Source: Lutibacter sp. (GTDB lineage: Bacteria > Bacteroidota > Bacteroidia > Flavobacteriales > Flavobacteriaceae). From it: DNA of 64,000 nt. The translations under genes and the position numbers were made by a program. The notes beneath the pieces are model-generated. The model saw only the letters and a list, made by a program, of their open reading frames with translations, had not been told where the DNA came from and ran no database searches. The stretch is taken from NCBI GenBank assembly GCA_027449025.1, contig DAIDMK010000002.1, forward strand, positions 93,679 to 157,678, written 5' to 3'. Position 1 is the stretch's first letter. Each line of letters opens with the position of its first letter. Positions 45,859 through 54,598 of this stretch are shown here, in pieces.

Positions 45859-46845
45859 CTAATTGTTAAAATTAGCTGATTTATACGTTTGAATTTCTCC
45901 CTTTTCATCGATAAAAATCAGATATACTTTTAATTCGGGGTGGTTTTTTAAAAATGCTGTAGATTTCTCAAGACCCATCTCCATAAAAGCGGTTGCATAG
46001 GCGTCAACATCCGCACAATCCGATGTTGAAATCACCGATGCGCTCAACAAATTACTCTCTTTGGCAAAGCCTGTTTTCGGATTTATAGTGTGCACATATT
46101 TAGTTCCATCTTCCTTTACCTTATATTTTCTGTAATTTCCTGAAGTTGCAATAGATTCATCTTTTAGCTCAATCACCGTTGCAAAAGAACGAGTTCCATC
46201 CGTATTCGGATTTTCGATGGCTATTTTCCAAGGAGTTCCTTTTTCATTATTGCCTCTTGCCCTAATTTCGCCGCCAATTTCAATCATATAATTTGCAACG
46301 CCATTTTTTTCGAACATGCGGCTCAACATATCAACCAAATAACCTTTGGCAATGGCGTTGAAATCTATGTAAATTTCAGGGTATAATTTTTTAATTTTTC
46401 CGTTTTGGAGTTGTACTTTATCAAAACCCACAAATTTTAATAATTCTTGTACTTTTAAGGAGTCCAGATTTTCGATTGGTTTTTCGGGACCAAATCCCCA
46501 AGCATTTACTAAAATGCCAATAGTTGGGTCGAAAGCACCCTCAGTTTCCTTAAATATCTTCGCTGATTTTTTGAAAACCTCCTGCAAATTTGCATCTGCC
46601 AAAATAGTGGTATCACCTTTATTAATTTTTGAAAGATCCGAAGTTGGGATATAGGTGGAAGCGGACTTATTTATTGCATTAATTAAACTATCAATTTTGG
46701 TTTCGTAATTGTTGGTGTCAGCCGCTAAATAACGTACAGTAAATGTGGTTCCTATGGCGTTTCCATCAATTATTTTCAGGTTGTTTTTAGTATCTGTACA
46801 AGAGAAAAATACCAATAAAATTAGTACAAAGAGACAATTTTTCAT
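45859..46845 (-). CDS. apbE: FAD:protein FMN transferase
   Basis: I place the start at ATG 46845, which gives a lipoprotein signal (MKNCLFVLILLVFFSCTDTK, Cys16); an upstream frame extends 25 codons. About 328 residues. ApbE transfers FMN from FAD to a threonine or serine of target proteins in the periplasm, including NqrB and NqrC. Family segments include DPTIGILVNAWGFGP, IDFNAIAKGYLVDMLSR, and DADAYATAFMEMG near the end. It lies downstream of the nqr operon, separated by the 125-residue gene and a convergent OmpA gene. Confidence 0.93.
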   Translation of the reverse strand: MKNCLFVLILLVFFSCTDTKNNLKIIDGNAIGTTFTVRYLAADTNNYETKIDSLINAINKSASTYIPTSDLSKINKGDTTILADANLQEVFKKSAKIFKETEGAFDPTIGILVNAWGFGPEKPIENLDSLKVQELLKFVGFDKVQLQNGKIKKLYPEIYIDFNAIAKGYLVDMLSRMFEKNGVANYMIEIGGEIRARGNNEKGTPWKIAIENPNTDGTRSFATVIELKDESIATSGNYRKYKVKEDGTKYVHTINPKTGFAKESNLLSASVISTSDCADVDAYATAFMEMGLEKSTAFLKNHPELKVYLIFIDEKGEIQTYKSANFNN

Positions 46846-46959
46846 AACTTTAGTTGTTATTGAATTATTAAAGAAATTAAAGGGTAAATATAAAGTTAAT
46901 TTATTTCTTAAAAATATCATAAATTAACTATAATTTAAGAAATGAGACTAAGTTTTATT

Positions 46960-46967
46960 TACTTTTG
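46960..46967 (+). promoter_or_regulatory. -7 element upstream of the second OmpA lipoprotein
   Basis: TACTTTTG matches TAnnTTTG and lies 26 bases before the ATG at 46994. Confidence 0.45.
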
Positions 46968-46993
46968 TTTCACACTAAAAAACAATTTAAATT

Positions 46994-47833
46994 ATGAAGA
47001 AAATCGGAATTTTGATGCTTATGGCATCTATTTTTTTAACATCATGTGTTTCTCAAAAGAAGTACACTGAAATGGAAAACAATTACAACAAGAAGAGTTC
47101 AGAATTGGTTGACACTAAAGCTGAATTGATGAAATGTAGAATTGAAAGCGAAAGTAAATTAAATGCTTTAAATCAACAAGTAGTTGATTTGAAAAAAGAC
47201 AAAGAAAAAACATTGGAATATGTTGAAAACTTAACTGTTTTATCTAAATCTGCTTCAGAGAGTATTAAACAAACATTGACTCAAATGGGTAAAAAAGACG
47301 AGTATATTCAATATATTCAAAAAGCAATAACCCAAAGAGACTCAATGAATTTAGCTTTAGGTTTTAAATTAAAAAGTGTGTTGAAAGATGGATTTACTGA
47401 TGAAGACATTCAAGTAAATGTTGAAAAAACTGTTGTGTATATTTCAATTGCTGACAGACTATTATTTAAAAGCGGAAGTCACGTAATTTCAAACGATGCA
47501 AAACGCGTATTGAAAAAAGTTGCAGATGTTATTGCAGCACAACCTGAACTGGAAGTTATGGTTGAAGGTTATACAGATAATATGCCTATTAGTACTTCTG
47601 ATATGAAAGACAACTGGGATTTGAGTGTTAAACGTTCTACTTCTGTAATCAGAGTTTTACAAAATGACTTTAACATTAAACCAAACCGTTTAGTTGCTGC
47701 AGGTAGGAGCGAGTACATGCCATTGGATACTAATTCCACAGTGGAAGGTAGAGCTAGAAACAGAAGAACACGTATTGTTTTAATGCCTAAGTTAGATCAG
47801 TTTTTCAAATTACTGGAAAGTAAAGTTGAATAA
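46994..47833 (+). CDS. OmpA-family lipoprotein with coiled coil
   Basis: This 279-residue lipoprotein (lipobox FLTSC, Cys18) has a coiled coil of about 80 residues (ENNYNKKSSELVDTKAELMK onwards) and a C-terminal OmpA domain with VEGYTDNMPISTSDMKDNWD and GRARNRRTRIVLMPK. It should anchor in the outer membrane and bind peptidoglycan. Its layout differs from the TSP3-type OmpA protein at 7136. A terminator shared with the minus-strand neighbour follows. Confidence 0.92.
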   Translation: MKKIGILMLMASIFLTSCVSQKKYTEMENNYNKKSSELVDTKAELMKCRIESESKLNALNQQVVDLKKDKEKTLEYVENLTVLSKSASESIKQTLTQMGKKDEYIQYIQKAITQRDSMNLALGFKLKSVLKDGFTDEDIQVNVEKTVVYISIADRLLFKSGSHVISNDAKRVLKKVADVIAAQPELEVMVEGYTDNMPISTSDMKDNWDLSVKRSTSVIRVLQNDFNIKPNRLVAAGRSEYMPLDTNSTVEGRARNRRTRIVLMPKLDQFFKLLESKVE

Positions 47834-47862
47834 TTGACAATAAATTTCATTATAATAATGAG

Positions 47863-47890
47863 AAAAAGCACGCCATTGGCGTGCTTTTTT
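47863..47890. terminator. Bidirectional terminator after the OmpA gene
   Basis: AAAAAGCACGCC pairs with GGCGTGCTTTTT across ATT. It serves the plus-strand OmpA gene and the minus-strand 125-residue gene, which end towards each other. Confidence 0.85.
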
Positions 47891-47891
47891 G

Positions 47892-48269
47892 TTAATTTAG
47901 TTCTATATCCATTGGTTGTAATCCTTCATACTGCAATAAGTATTCTTCGTTTAAATTTGGGGGCTCATTCTTATTCTTTGAATGGGCAAGTCCAACATTT
48001 GCAAACAGCACCTTTGCGTTGTTTTTTTTTGCGTGAAGTTTGATGGTTTCCATCCAAATAACATCGTAAGGAATGTGATATTGAGAAATGCCAACCGCTT
48101 TTACAACAACAAAAAAGCGCGTATTGCTTTTGTCAACGCATACAAACTGAGGGTTCTTTTTTAATTGGCTGTTGATAGCGATAAATTCATAGCCTTTTGC
48201 TTCCAAATCTTTGCCAACGATATTCATCGCTAAATTATGCAATTCTTGTTTTGTAAGTGGTCTGCTCAT
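47892..48269 (-). CDS. Conserved 125-residue protein next to nqrF
   Basis: This is a soluble 125-residue protein with no signal peptide. Flavobacterial homologues are often labelled NqrF from position alone, but it has none of the iron-sulfur, FAD or NADH motifs of NqrF. A mixed alpha/beta pattern (RFFVVVKAVGISQYHIPYDV, AKVLFANVGLAH) vaguely recalls restriction-endonuclease-like folds. A terminator separates it from nqrF, so it may not be part of the same transcript. The function is unknown. Confidence 0.65.
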   Translation of the reverse strand: MSRPLTKQELHNLAMNIVGKDLEAKGYEFIAINSQLKKNPQFVCVDKSNTRFFVVVKAVGISQYHIPYDVIWMETIKLHAKKNNAKVLFANVGLAHSKNKNEPPNLNEEYLLQYEGLQPMDIELN

Positions 48270-48285
48270 TGTTAAAAGGTTTATA

Positions 48286-48320
48286 TAAAAAAATCCGACA
48301 CAAAGGTATCGGATTTTTTT
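48286..48320 (-). terminator. Rho-independent terminator after nqrF
   Basis: AAAAAAATCCGA pairs with TCGGATTTTTTT (loop CACAAAGGTA). On the minus strand it lies just after the nqrF stop codon and so ends the nqr operon. Confidence 0.8.
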
Positions 48321-48343
48321 TCTTATTTTTTTGATATCTTAGA

Positions 48344-49657
48344 TTATCCACCAAAGTCGTCAAATCTAATATTTTCATCGGGCATACCAAAATCTTGACC
48401 CATTTTTTGAACAGCATTGTTCATTAAAGGCGGTCCACAAAAATACAATTCGATATCTTCAGGTGATTCATGTTTAGATAAATATTCATTGATTACGGCA
48501 TTGTGTACAAAACCAGTAAACCCATCTCCTTCATTATCATTAATATCTTTTTTATTCACCCAGTTATCTACCGGCAGAGGTTCTGATAACACCAAGTAAA
48601 ATTTGAAGTTAGGAAATTCCTTTTCTAACTCTCGGAAGTGATTCGTATAAAACAATTCGCGTTTGGATCTACCGCCATACCAATAAGTTACTTTTCTTCC
48701 TGTTTTGAGGGTTTTGAATAGGTGATACAAATGCGAACGCATTGGCGCCATTCCAGCACCACCACCAACATACAACATTTCAGCATCAGAGTCATTGATG
48801 AAGAATTCACCATAAGGGCCTGAAATTATTACTTTGTCACCTGCTTTACGAGAGAAAATATAGGAAGAGGCAACTCCAGGGTTTACATTCATCCAGCCAT
48901 TTTTAGCCCTATCAAAAGGTGGTGTGGCAATACGAACATTCAACATAATTTCTTTTCCTTCAGCAGGAAATGAAGCCATGGAATAGGCACGAATAACTGT
49001 TTCTTTATTTACCATTTTTAAAGGCCATAAAGCAAATTTATCCCATTCCTCTTTAAATTTATCAGGCGTTTCGTGTTCTTCAGGATGTGCCGTAATATCA
49101 ATATCTGAGAAATTAATTTCGCAGGGAGGAATTTCAATTTGAATATATCCACCGGCTTTATAACCCATATCTTCAGGAATTGCAACAACAAATTCCTTGA
49201 TAAAGGATGCTACGTTATAATTTCTTACAACGGTACCGTTGAATTTTTTAATACCAAATACTTCTTCAGGAATACTGATATCCATATTCTGTTTTACTTT
49301 TACTTGACAAGCCAAACGGATTCCCTCTTTTAATTCTTTACGGCTAAAGTTAGGGGTTTCTGTTGGCAATGCTTCACCACCTCCTGAATGCACATGACAC
49401 TCACATTGAAGGCAAGTTCCACCACCGCCACAAGCTGAAGGCAAAAATATTTTTGCATTCCCCAAAGTGGTCAATAATGATGCTCCAGATGAAACTTCAA
49501 TTTCCTTTTCTCCATTAATTTTAATTTTTACTGGGCCTGAAGGTGATAATTTTTGTTTTACATACAATAATACTGCAACCAATAATAGTGTTATTACTAA
49601 GAAAGTCACTACCGTTGCTATAATTGTGCCGACTGTATTTGTTGCTAATAGGATCAT
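48344..49657 (-). CDS. nqrF: Na+-translocating NADH:quinone reductase subunit F
   Basis: This 437-residue input subunit takes electrons from NADH through FAD to a 2Fe-2S centre. It has an N-terminal membrane helix (ATVVTFLVITLLLVAVLLYV), the ferredoxin cysteines in SACGGGGTCLQCECHV, the FAD site RAYSMAS and the NADH site MLYVGGGAGMAPMRS plus a C-terminal FCGPPLMN. It is the last gene of nqrA-F and overlaps nqrE by one base. Confidence 0.97.
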   Translation of the reverse strand: MILLATNTVGTIIATVVTFLVITLLLVAVLLYVKQKLSPSGPVKIKINGEKEIEVSSGASLLTTLGNAKIFLPSACGGGGTCLQCECHVHSGGGEALPTETPNFSRKELKEGIRLACQVKVKQNMDISIPEEVFGIKKFNGTVVRNYNVASFIKEFVVAIPEDMGYKAGGYIQIEIPPCEINFSDIDITAHPEEHETPDKFKEEWDKFALWPLKMVNKETVIRAYSMASFPAEGKEIMLNVRIATPPFDRAKNGWMNVNPGVASSYIFSRKAGDKVIISGPYGEFFINDSDAEMLYVGGGAGMAPMRSHLYHLFKTLKTGRKVTYWYGGRSKRELFYTNHFRELEKEFPNFKFYLVLSEPLPVDNWVNKKDINDNEGDGFTGFVHNAVINEYLSKHESPEDIELYFCGPPLMNNAVQKMGQDFGMPDENIRFDDFGG

Positions 49658-50379
49658 TATTCTTTGATTTCTGTTTCGTTCTTTGCTATGTCAATAGCAT
49701 CTTTTTTTATTTCAATTTTCTTAACAACAGCTGTTTGTTCTGTAGGTTCTTTTTCATCATCACCTCCAGTTAACATTCCTCCAAAACTCATAAAACCAAT
49801 AGCCATTAAACCTGTGATAATAAAAGTAATTCCCAAACCTCTTAATGGTGCTGGGACATCTGAATATCTAATTTTTTCTCGAATTGCGGCGATGGCCAAA
49901 ATGGCTAAAAACCAACCTATTCCAGAGCTTATGCCATAGTTAAAGGCCAAGCCCAATGTTTGGATTTCGCGAGACTGCATAAATAAAGAGCCACCCAAAA
50001 TTGCGCAATTTACTGCGATTAAAGGCAAAAATATACCTAAGGAATTATACAATGCGGGAGCAAATTTCTCAACCACTATTTCAACCAATTGCACCATTGT
50101 TGCAATGGTGGCAATAAACATAATAAATGATAAGAAACTTAAATCGTATTGAGCATATTCTGGACCTAACCACGCCAAGGCTCCGTCCTTTAATAAATAA
50201 ACATCCAACAACCAGTTTAAAGGAACTGTAATTGCCAGTACAAATATAACCGCAGCTCCAAGACCGACAGCTGTTGCTACTTTTTTAGACACTGCCAGAT
50301 AAGAGCACATTCCTAAGAATGTCGCAAATATCATATTATCTATAAATATCGACTTAAAAAATAATTCTATGTGTTCCAT
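49657..50379 (-). CDS. nqrE: Na+-translocating NADH:quinone reductase subunit E
   Basis: This integral membrane subunit has six helices. It helps hold the inter-subunit iron centre with NqrD, using cysteines such as those in [14 protein letters not shown] and AVNCAILGG. At 240 residues it is longer than usual because of a charged C-terminal tail (about residues 204-240, [20 protein letters not shown]). Overlaps nqrF by one base. The gap to nqrD contains heptamer repeats. Confidence 0.95.
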   Translation of the reverse strand: MEHIELFFKSIFIDNMIFATFLGMCSYLAVSKKVATAVGLGAAVIFVLAITVPLNWLLDVYLLKDGALAWLGPEYAQYDLSFLSFIMFIATIATMVQLVEIVVEKFAPALYNSLGIFLPLIAVNCAILGGSLFMQSREIQTLGLAFNYGISSGIGWFLAILAIAAIREKIRYSDVPAPLRGLGITFIITGLMAIGFMSFGGMLTGGDDEKEPTEQTAVVKKIEIKKDAIDIAKNETEIKE

Positions 50380-50386
50380 ATATTTT

Positions 50387-50416
50387 AGTTTTCAGTTTTC
50401 AGTTTTCAGTCTCAGT
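50387..50416. repeat. Tandem heptamer repeat between nqrD and nqrE
   Basis: Three exact copies of AGTTTTC in a row (50387-50407), followed by AGTCTCAGT. It falls in the 75-base gap between nqrD and nqrE, the only sizeable gap in the operon. Similar repeats of this kind occur between genes in Bacteroidota, as far as I recall. Confidence 0.6.
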
Positions 50417-50454
50417 AATTATTGCTTACAGTGATTGATAGCTGACAACTAATT

Positions 50455-51102
50455 TTAATTTTGTTCGATTAATGATGTATTTCTTGAACGTTGCACCCAA
50501 ATAATAATTCCTATGGTAATTAATGCCATAGGCGCCAATAACATAAATCCATTATTTTCATAGCCGTAAGCATATACGCCAGTTTTTTCAATAGCATCTC
50601 CTAAAACTTTATAGCCTAATAATGAACCTGAGCCTAATAATTCTCTAAAGAAACCTACAATTATTAAAATAATTCCATATCCTGCAGAATTTCCAATACC
50701 ATCTAAAAATGATCTCCAAGGTCCGTTTGCCAAAGCAAATGCTTCAAATCGCCCCATAATAATACAGTTTGTAATTATCAAACCTACGAAAACTGATAAT
50801 TGTTTTGATAACTCGTAAGCAAAAGCCTTTAAAATTTGATCTACAATAATTACCAATGCAGCCGCAATTACCAACTGTACAATAATTCTGATCTTTGACG
50901 GAATAATATTTCTGATTAATGAAATTACTGTACTTCCCATTGCCAATACAAACATTACCGATACTGCCATTACAATGGAGGGTTTTAATTCTGCTGTAAC
51001 CGCCAATGCAGAACAAATACCTAACACCTGAATGGTAATAGGATTGTTATCCGCCAAAGGATCTGTAATTAATTTTGCATCTTTTTTTGATAAAAGTCCC
51101 AT
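50455..51102 (-). CDS. nqrD: Na+-translocating NADH:quinone reductase subunit D
   Basis: This 215-residue membrane subunit has six helices and cysteines in [13 protein letters not shown] and [15 protein letters not shown], matching the iron-binding cysteines of NqrD. It is a normal length. nqrC is 3 bases upstream. Confidence 0.96.
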   Translation of the reverse strand: MGLLSKKDAKLITDPLADNNPITIQVLGICSALAVTAELKPSIVMAVSVMFVLAMGSTVISLIRNIIPSKIRIIVQLVIAAALVIIVDQILKAFAYELSKQLSVFVGLIITNCIIMGRFEAFALANGPWRSFLDGIGNSAGYGIILIIVGFFRELLGSGSLLGYKVLGDAIEKTGVYAYGYENNGFMLLAPMALITIGIIIWVQRSRNTSLIEQN

Positions 51103-51105
51103 AAA

Positions 51106-51852
51106 TTATTGCTTTAATGTTTTTAAATAGGGTATATACATTGCCAAATCTTTCTTAAGCATTGTAGATAAACCAGTTCCTGTAATTGTTGCTCCAGCAA
51201 TTGCATCTACTTCAAAATCGGTTTTATCCAAATTTTTAGGGTCAGCATTTCCTTTCGTCGCTGTGATTCCTTTAAAAGTGTCACCGTCTAAAATATGCTC
51301 ACCTTTAAAATCATCCATAAAAAATCGTTCCTTTATATTCGAACCCAAACCTGGTGTTTCACCCTGGTGGTCAAAATATACGCCTTGCACAACTAATTGA
51401 TTGTCTAATGCGATATATCCCCAAATGGCATCCCACAAACCTTTCCCTCTAACAGGAACGATATATAAAGTTACGCCGTCTTTTTCTCCAACAAACAGAG
51501 GTAATCTTCTTTTGTAGTTTGGATTTTTAGCTTCGGTTGCTTCTTTTTTAATGTCAATTAGGTAGGCATTTGGATCTTCAACTGCTTCAGTGCCAGAAAT
51601 GACCAATTGTTTGGTGATATATTTTGAAAATTCAGCAGCCACAATATTTTTTGAAACAAATTCAACGCTGGTTTCATCATTATTATTGATGCCCATTGCA
51701 TATAAAATATTTTGTTGCTTTTCTATTCGTTTGTTTTCAGTAATTTTTTCTTGTAGTGATGAAGCCACAAAAGCTAATAATGCTCCAACAATAATTACCA
51801 TTCCCGATGCGAATAGCACGGTATATGAGTTACTTTCAAGATTCTTTGCCAT
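51106..51852 (-). CDS. nqrC: Na+-translocating NADH:quinone reductase subunit C
   Basis: This 248-residue subunit has one N-terminal membrane helix (VLFASGMVIIVGALLAFVAS) and a periplasmic FMN-binding domain. The FMN acceptor threonine lies in VDAIAGATITGTGLS (about residue 226), a slight variant of the usual SGAT. ApbE is expected to load it. It is 2 bases from nqrB. Confidence 0.96.
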   Translation of the reverse strand: MAKNLESNSYTVLFASGMVIIVGALLAFVASSLQEKITENKRIEKQQNILYAMGINNNDETSVEFVSKNIVAAEFSKYITKQLVISGTEAVEDPNAYLIDIKKEATEAKNPNYKRRLPLFVGEKDGVTLYIVPVRGKGLWDAIWGYIALDNQLVVQGVYFDHQGETPGLGSNIKERFFMDDFKGEHILDGDTFKGITATKGNADPKNLDKTDFEVDAIAGATITGTGLSTMLKKDLAMYIPYLKTLKQ

Positions 51853-51854
51853 TG

Positions 51855-53054
51855 TTATGCTGTTTTTGCTTTTAAACGTTTTAATCTCCCTTTAACATTG
51901 CTTTGCACTACATAATGGTCAATGGTTGGCGCAAATACGTTCATTAAAATAATCGCCAACATTACGCCTTCCGGATATGCAGGATTGAACACCCTGATCA
52001 AAATTGATATAAATCCGATTAAAAATCCGTAAATCCATTTTCCTTTATTGGTTTGTGAAGCAGTTACCGGATCTGTTGCCATAAAGACTACCCCAAATGC
52101 GAAGCCACCAATAATTAAATGTTGCCAAAATTCGGTACTCATTAAACTATAAAACTTACTTCCTTCTGCAATCCAACCTGCATTTACAACACCGTTAAAT
52201 ATAAGTCCCATCACCAAAGCGCCAAGAACTGCCGAAAGAATGATTCTCCAGCTTGCTATTTTTGTAAAGATTAAGAATATACCTGCCAATAAAATTAAGA
52301 AGGTAGATGTTTCTCCCACCGAACCAGGAATAAACCCGAAAAACATATCATAAACGGAATAAGCAACTTCTTTGCCCTGTGACAAACTGCCCAGAATGGT
52401 TTCGCCAGATATGGCGGAAACATCTGCGCCAGCAGCCATTTCATTTGCTCTTTCAACAGCACCACCAACCCAAACTTTATCACCGCTCATCCAAGTTGGA
52501 TAGGCGAAGAATAAAAATGCGCGTATGGTTAAAGCCGGATTTAAAATATTCATTCCAGTTCCCCCAAATATTTCTTTTCCTATCACAACCCCAAAAATAA
52601 CGGCTACAGAAAGCATCCAAAGTGGTATGTCAACAGGTACAATTAATGGCACCAACATTCCCGTTACAAAATAACCTTCTTCAACTTCGTGTCCTTTGAT
52701 TATTGCAAAAAGAACTTCAATTCCAAGTCCAACAACATAAGAAACTACCACAAGCGGTAGTATTTTTAAGAAGCCGTACCAAAACGCATCCATTGATAAA
52801 AATTCTACCGGTGTGCCAAATGCATTAAAGTGTTGATACCCTGTATTGAACATTCCAAATATCAAACAAGGGATTAGCGCCAACACCACCATGGTCATCG
52901 TTCTTTTCAAATCATCGGCTGCTCTTATGTGTCCGCCTGAGTGTGTGGTCTCATTAGGTGTATATAAAAAAGTATGAACAGCTTCAAAAGCAGGTAACCA
53001 CTTTTTCCCCTTTCCATTTTCTTTGATAGCATGTAGTTTTTCTTTTAATCCCAT
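51855..53054 (-). CDS. nqrB: Na+-translocating NADH:quinone reductase subunit B
   Basis: This 399-residue membrane subunit binds one covalent FMN and riboflavin. It has about nine or ten helices; LIVPVDIPLWMLSVAVIFGV and FGGTGMNILNPALTIRAF are diagnostic. The expected FMN threonine T219 is in ADVSAISGETILGS (S216-G217-E218-T219), where alanine of the common SGAT motif is replaced by glutamate and the usual preceding Asp is Ser. The codons are clear (TCT GGC GAA ACC), so this is not a reading error in my translation. It may be a lineage variant. Confidence 0.95.
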   Translation of the reverse strand: MGLKEKLHAIKENGKGKKWLPAFEAVHTFLYTPNETTHSGGHIRAADDLKRTMTMVVLALIPCLIFGMFNTGYQHFNAFGTPVEFLSMDAFWYGFLKILPLVVVSYVVGLGIEVLFAIIKGHEVEEGYFVTGMLVPLIVPVDIPLWMLSVAVIFGVVIGKEIFGGTGMNILNPALTIRAFLFFAYPTWMSGDKVWVGGAVERANEMAAGADVSAISGETILGSLSQGKEVAYSVYDMFFGFIPGSVGETSTFLILLAGIFLIFTKIASWRIILSAVLGALVMGLIFNGVVNAGWIAEGSKFYSLMSTEFWQHLIIGGFAFGVVFMATDPVTASQTNKGKWIYGFLIGFISILIRVFNPAYPEGVMLAIILMNVFAPTIDHYVVQSNVKGRLKRLKAKTA

Positions 53055-53058
53055 AACC

Positions 53059-54408
53059 TTATCCTATTTCTTTTAACATTAAGTCTAAACCTTTTCTAAT
53101 AATTTCTTGATGTGGTTGTTTAGAAACACAAACAAATTCTGTTAAGGCAAAATCCTCAGGAGCCACTTCATACATTCCCATTTGCTCCATTTCATCTAAA
53201 TCCTGATACATACAGGATTTTAAGATTTGCATTGGATAAATATCTAACGGAAAAACTTCTTCATAAGCCCCAGTTACCACAAAGGCTCTGTGTTCACCAT
53301 TGGTATTGGTGTTTAAGTCGTATTTTTTATTTGGCAATAGCCAAGAAAAAGTTAAAGCTCTTGAGGTAGATATTTTATTGAATACCGGCAAACTCCATCC
53401 AAACAATTCATAGTCGTTTCCTTCAGGAATTACGGTAATCATATTGTCATAATACCCCAAATTTTCTTTTAGGTTTTTGGCTTTGCCAGTTAAAACATTG
53501 CCGCTGATAATTCTGTTGTTGCTTCCTTTTAATTTTCCTTGAACCAAAGAAGTGATGGTTGAGCCAATTTTTGTTTTATAGTATTTTGGTGCTTCAACAG
53601 AAGAACCTGCCAATGCAATAATACGTTCGGCGTTAAATTTTCCTGTTAGCAACAATTCTCCAATAATAACCAAATCCTGCGGATTGATTGTCCAAACTGT
53701 TTCTCCTTTATTTACAGGGCTTATTTTGTTAATTTGCGTGCCTACATTTCCTGAAGGATGCGGCCCGGAAACTTTATGCAAAATCATATTGTTCAATCCG
53801 GCAAAAGGTGAATTTGCGTTTTTTCCTATGGAAACATGAACTTCCCCAGAGGTTAATTTACTTAAAGCAGTGATTGCTGCCTGCAACTCTTTTTCTTTTC
53901 CTGCCAAGATATAATCGTAATCGGCGGCTAAAGGTGCGCTGGCGTATGCAGAAATAAAAATTGCTTTTGGCGTGTTTGCTGTATTTGCAATCACATCATA
54001 AGGTCTTTGTTTGATAAAAGGCCAACAGCCCGATGCCAACAAATGGTTTTTAATCTCATCAGCTTTCATGGCTTTTGAATCTATTACGCCAAAATCAACA
54101 AATTGTTGTTGCGTATCAGCCTTAATTTTAATGGCCAATATCTTTCTTTTTTCACCGCGAATAATATCCAAAACTTCGCCACTAACCGGAGATGGAAAAA
54201 TCATTTCCTCGATGGCTTTGTTATAAAATACGGCTTCCCCAGCTTTTAACTGAGCGCCAACTTTTACGGATAATTTAGGAATTATACTGTGAAAATCTTC
54301 AGGTATTAATGTGTAAACATCACTAGTTATTGCATTTTCGGTAAGTTTTTCGGCTTCACCTTTTAGCTTAATATCTAGACCTTTTTTAATATGAATGCCC
54401 TTTGACAT
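53059..54408 (-). CDS. nqrA: Na+-translocating NADH:quinone reductase subunit A
   Basis: This 449-residue peripheral subunit, involved in quinone binding, is the first gene of the nqr operon. Landmarks are IIPKLSVKVGAQLKAGEAVF, KVSGPHPSGNVGTQINKISP and the C-terminal CMYQDLDEMEQMGMYEVAPE. A -7 element lies about 40 bases upstream and the next gene on the plus strand is divergent. Confidence 0.97.
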   Translation of the reverse strand: MSKGIHIKKGLDIKLKGEAEKLTENAITSDVYTLIPEDFHSIIPKLSVKVGAQLKAGEAVFYNKAIEEMIFPSPVSGEVLDIIRGEKRKILAIKIKADTQQQFVDFGVIDSKAMKADEIKNHLLASGCWPFIKQRPYDVIANTANTPKAIFISAYASAPLAADYDYILAGKEKELQAAITALSKLTSGEVHVSIGKNANSPFAGLNNMILHKVSGPHPSGNVGTQINKISPVNKGETVWTINPQDLVIIGELLLTGKFNAERIIALAGSSVEAPKYYKTKIGSTITSLVQGKLKGSNNRIISGNVLTGKAKNLKENLGYYDNMITVIPEGNDYELFGWSLPVFNKISTSRALTFSWLLPNKKYDLNTNTNGEHRAFVVTGAYEEVFPLDIYPMQILKSCMYQDLDEMEQMGMYEVAPEDFALTEFVCVSKQPHQEIIRKGLDLMLKEIG

Positions 54409-54446
54409 ATATCTTAAATTTATTTAATAGTCTTTAAAAAACGGAG

Positions 54447-54454
54447 CAAAAATA
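54447..54454 (-). promoter_or_regulatory. -7 element of the nqr operon
   Basis: TATTTTTG on the minus strand, about 38 bases before the nqrA ATG, matches TAnnTTTG. It lies in the 190-base divergent gap to the T9SS plug gene. Confidence 0.45.
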
Positions 54455-54598
54455 CAATTTATCCTTTATTATTCTATGCTTTTTATCATATTTTCGTGTA
54501 AAAATTTGTTTATAGTAACTGTGGTGTGGTTTTTGTACTTTTAGCGAGATATTTACCTATATAATTAATTAAAACAAGCAGTGCTAAAATTTTAGATT

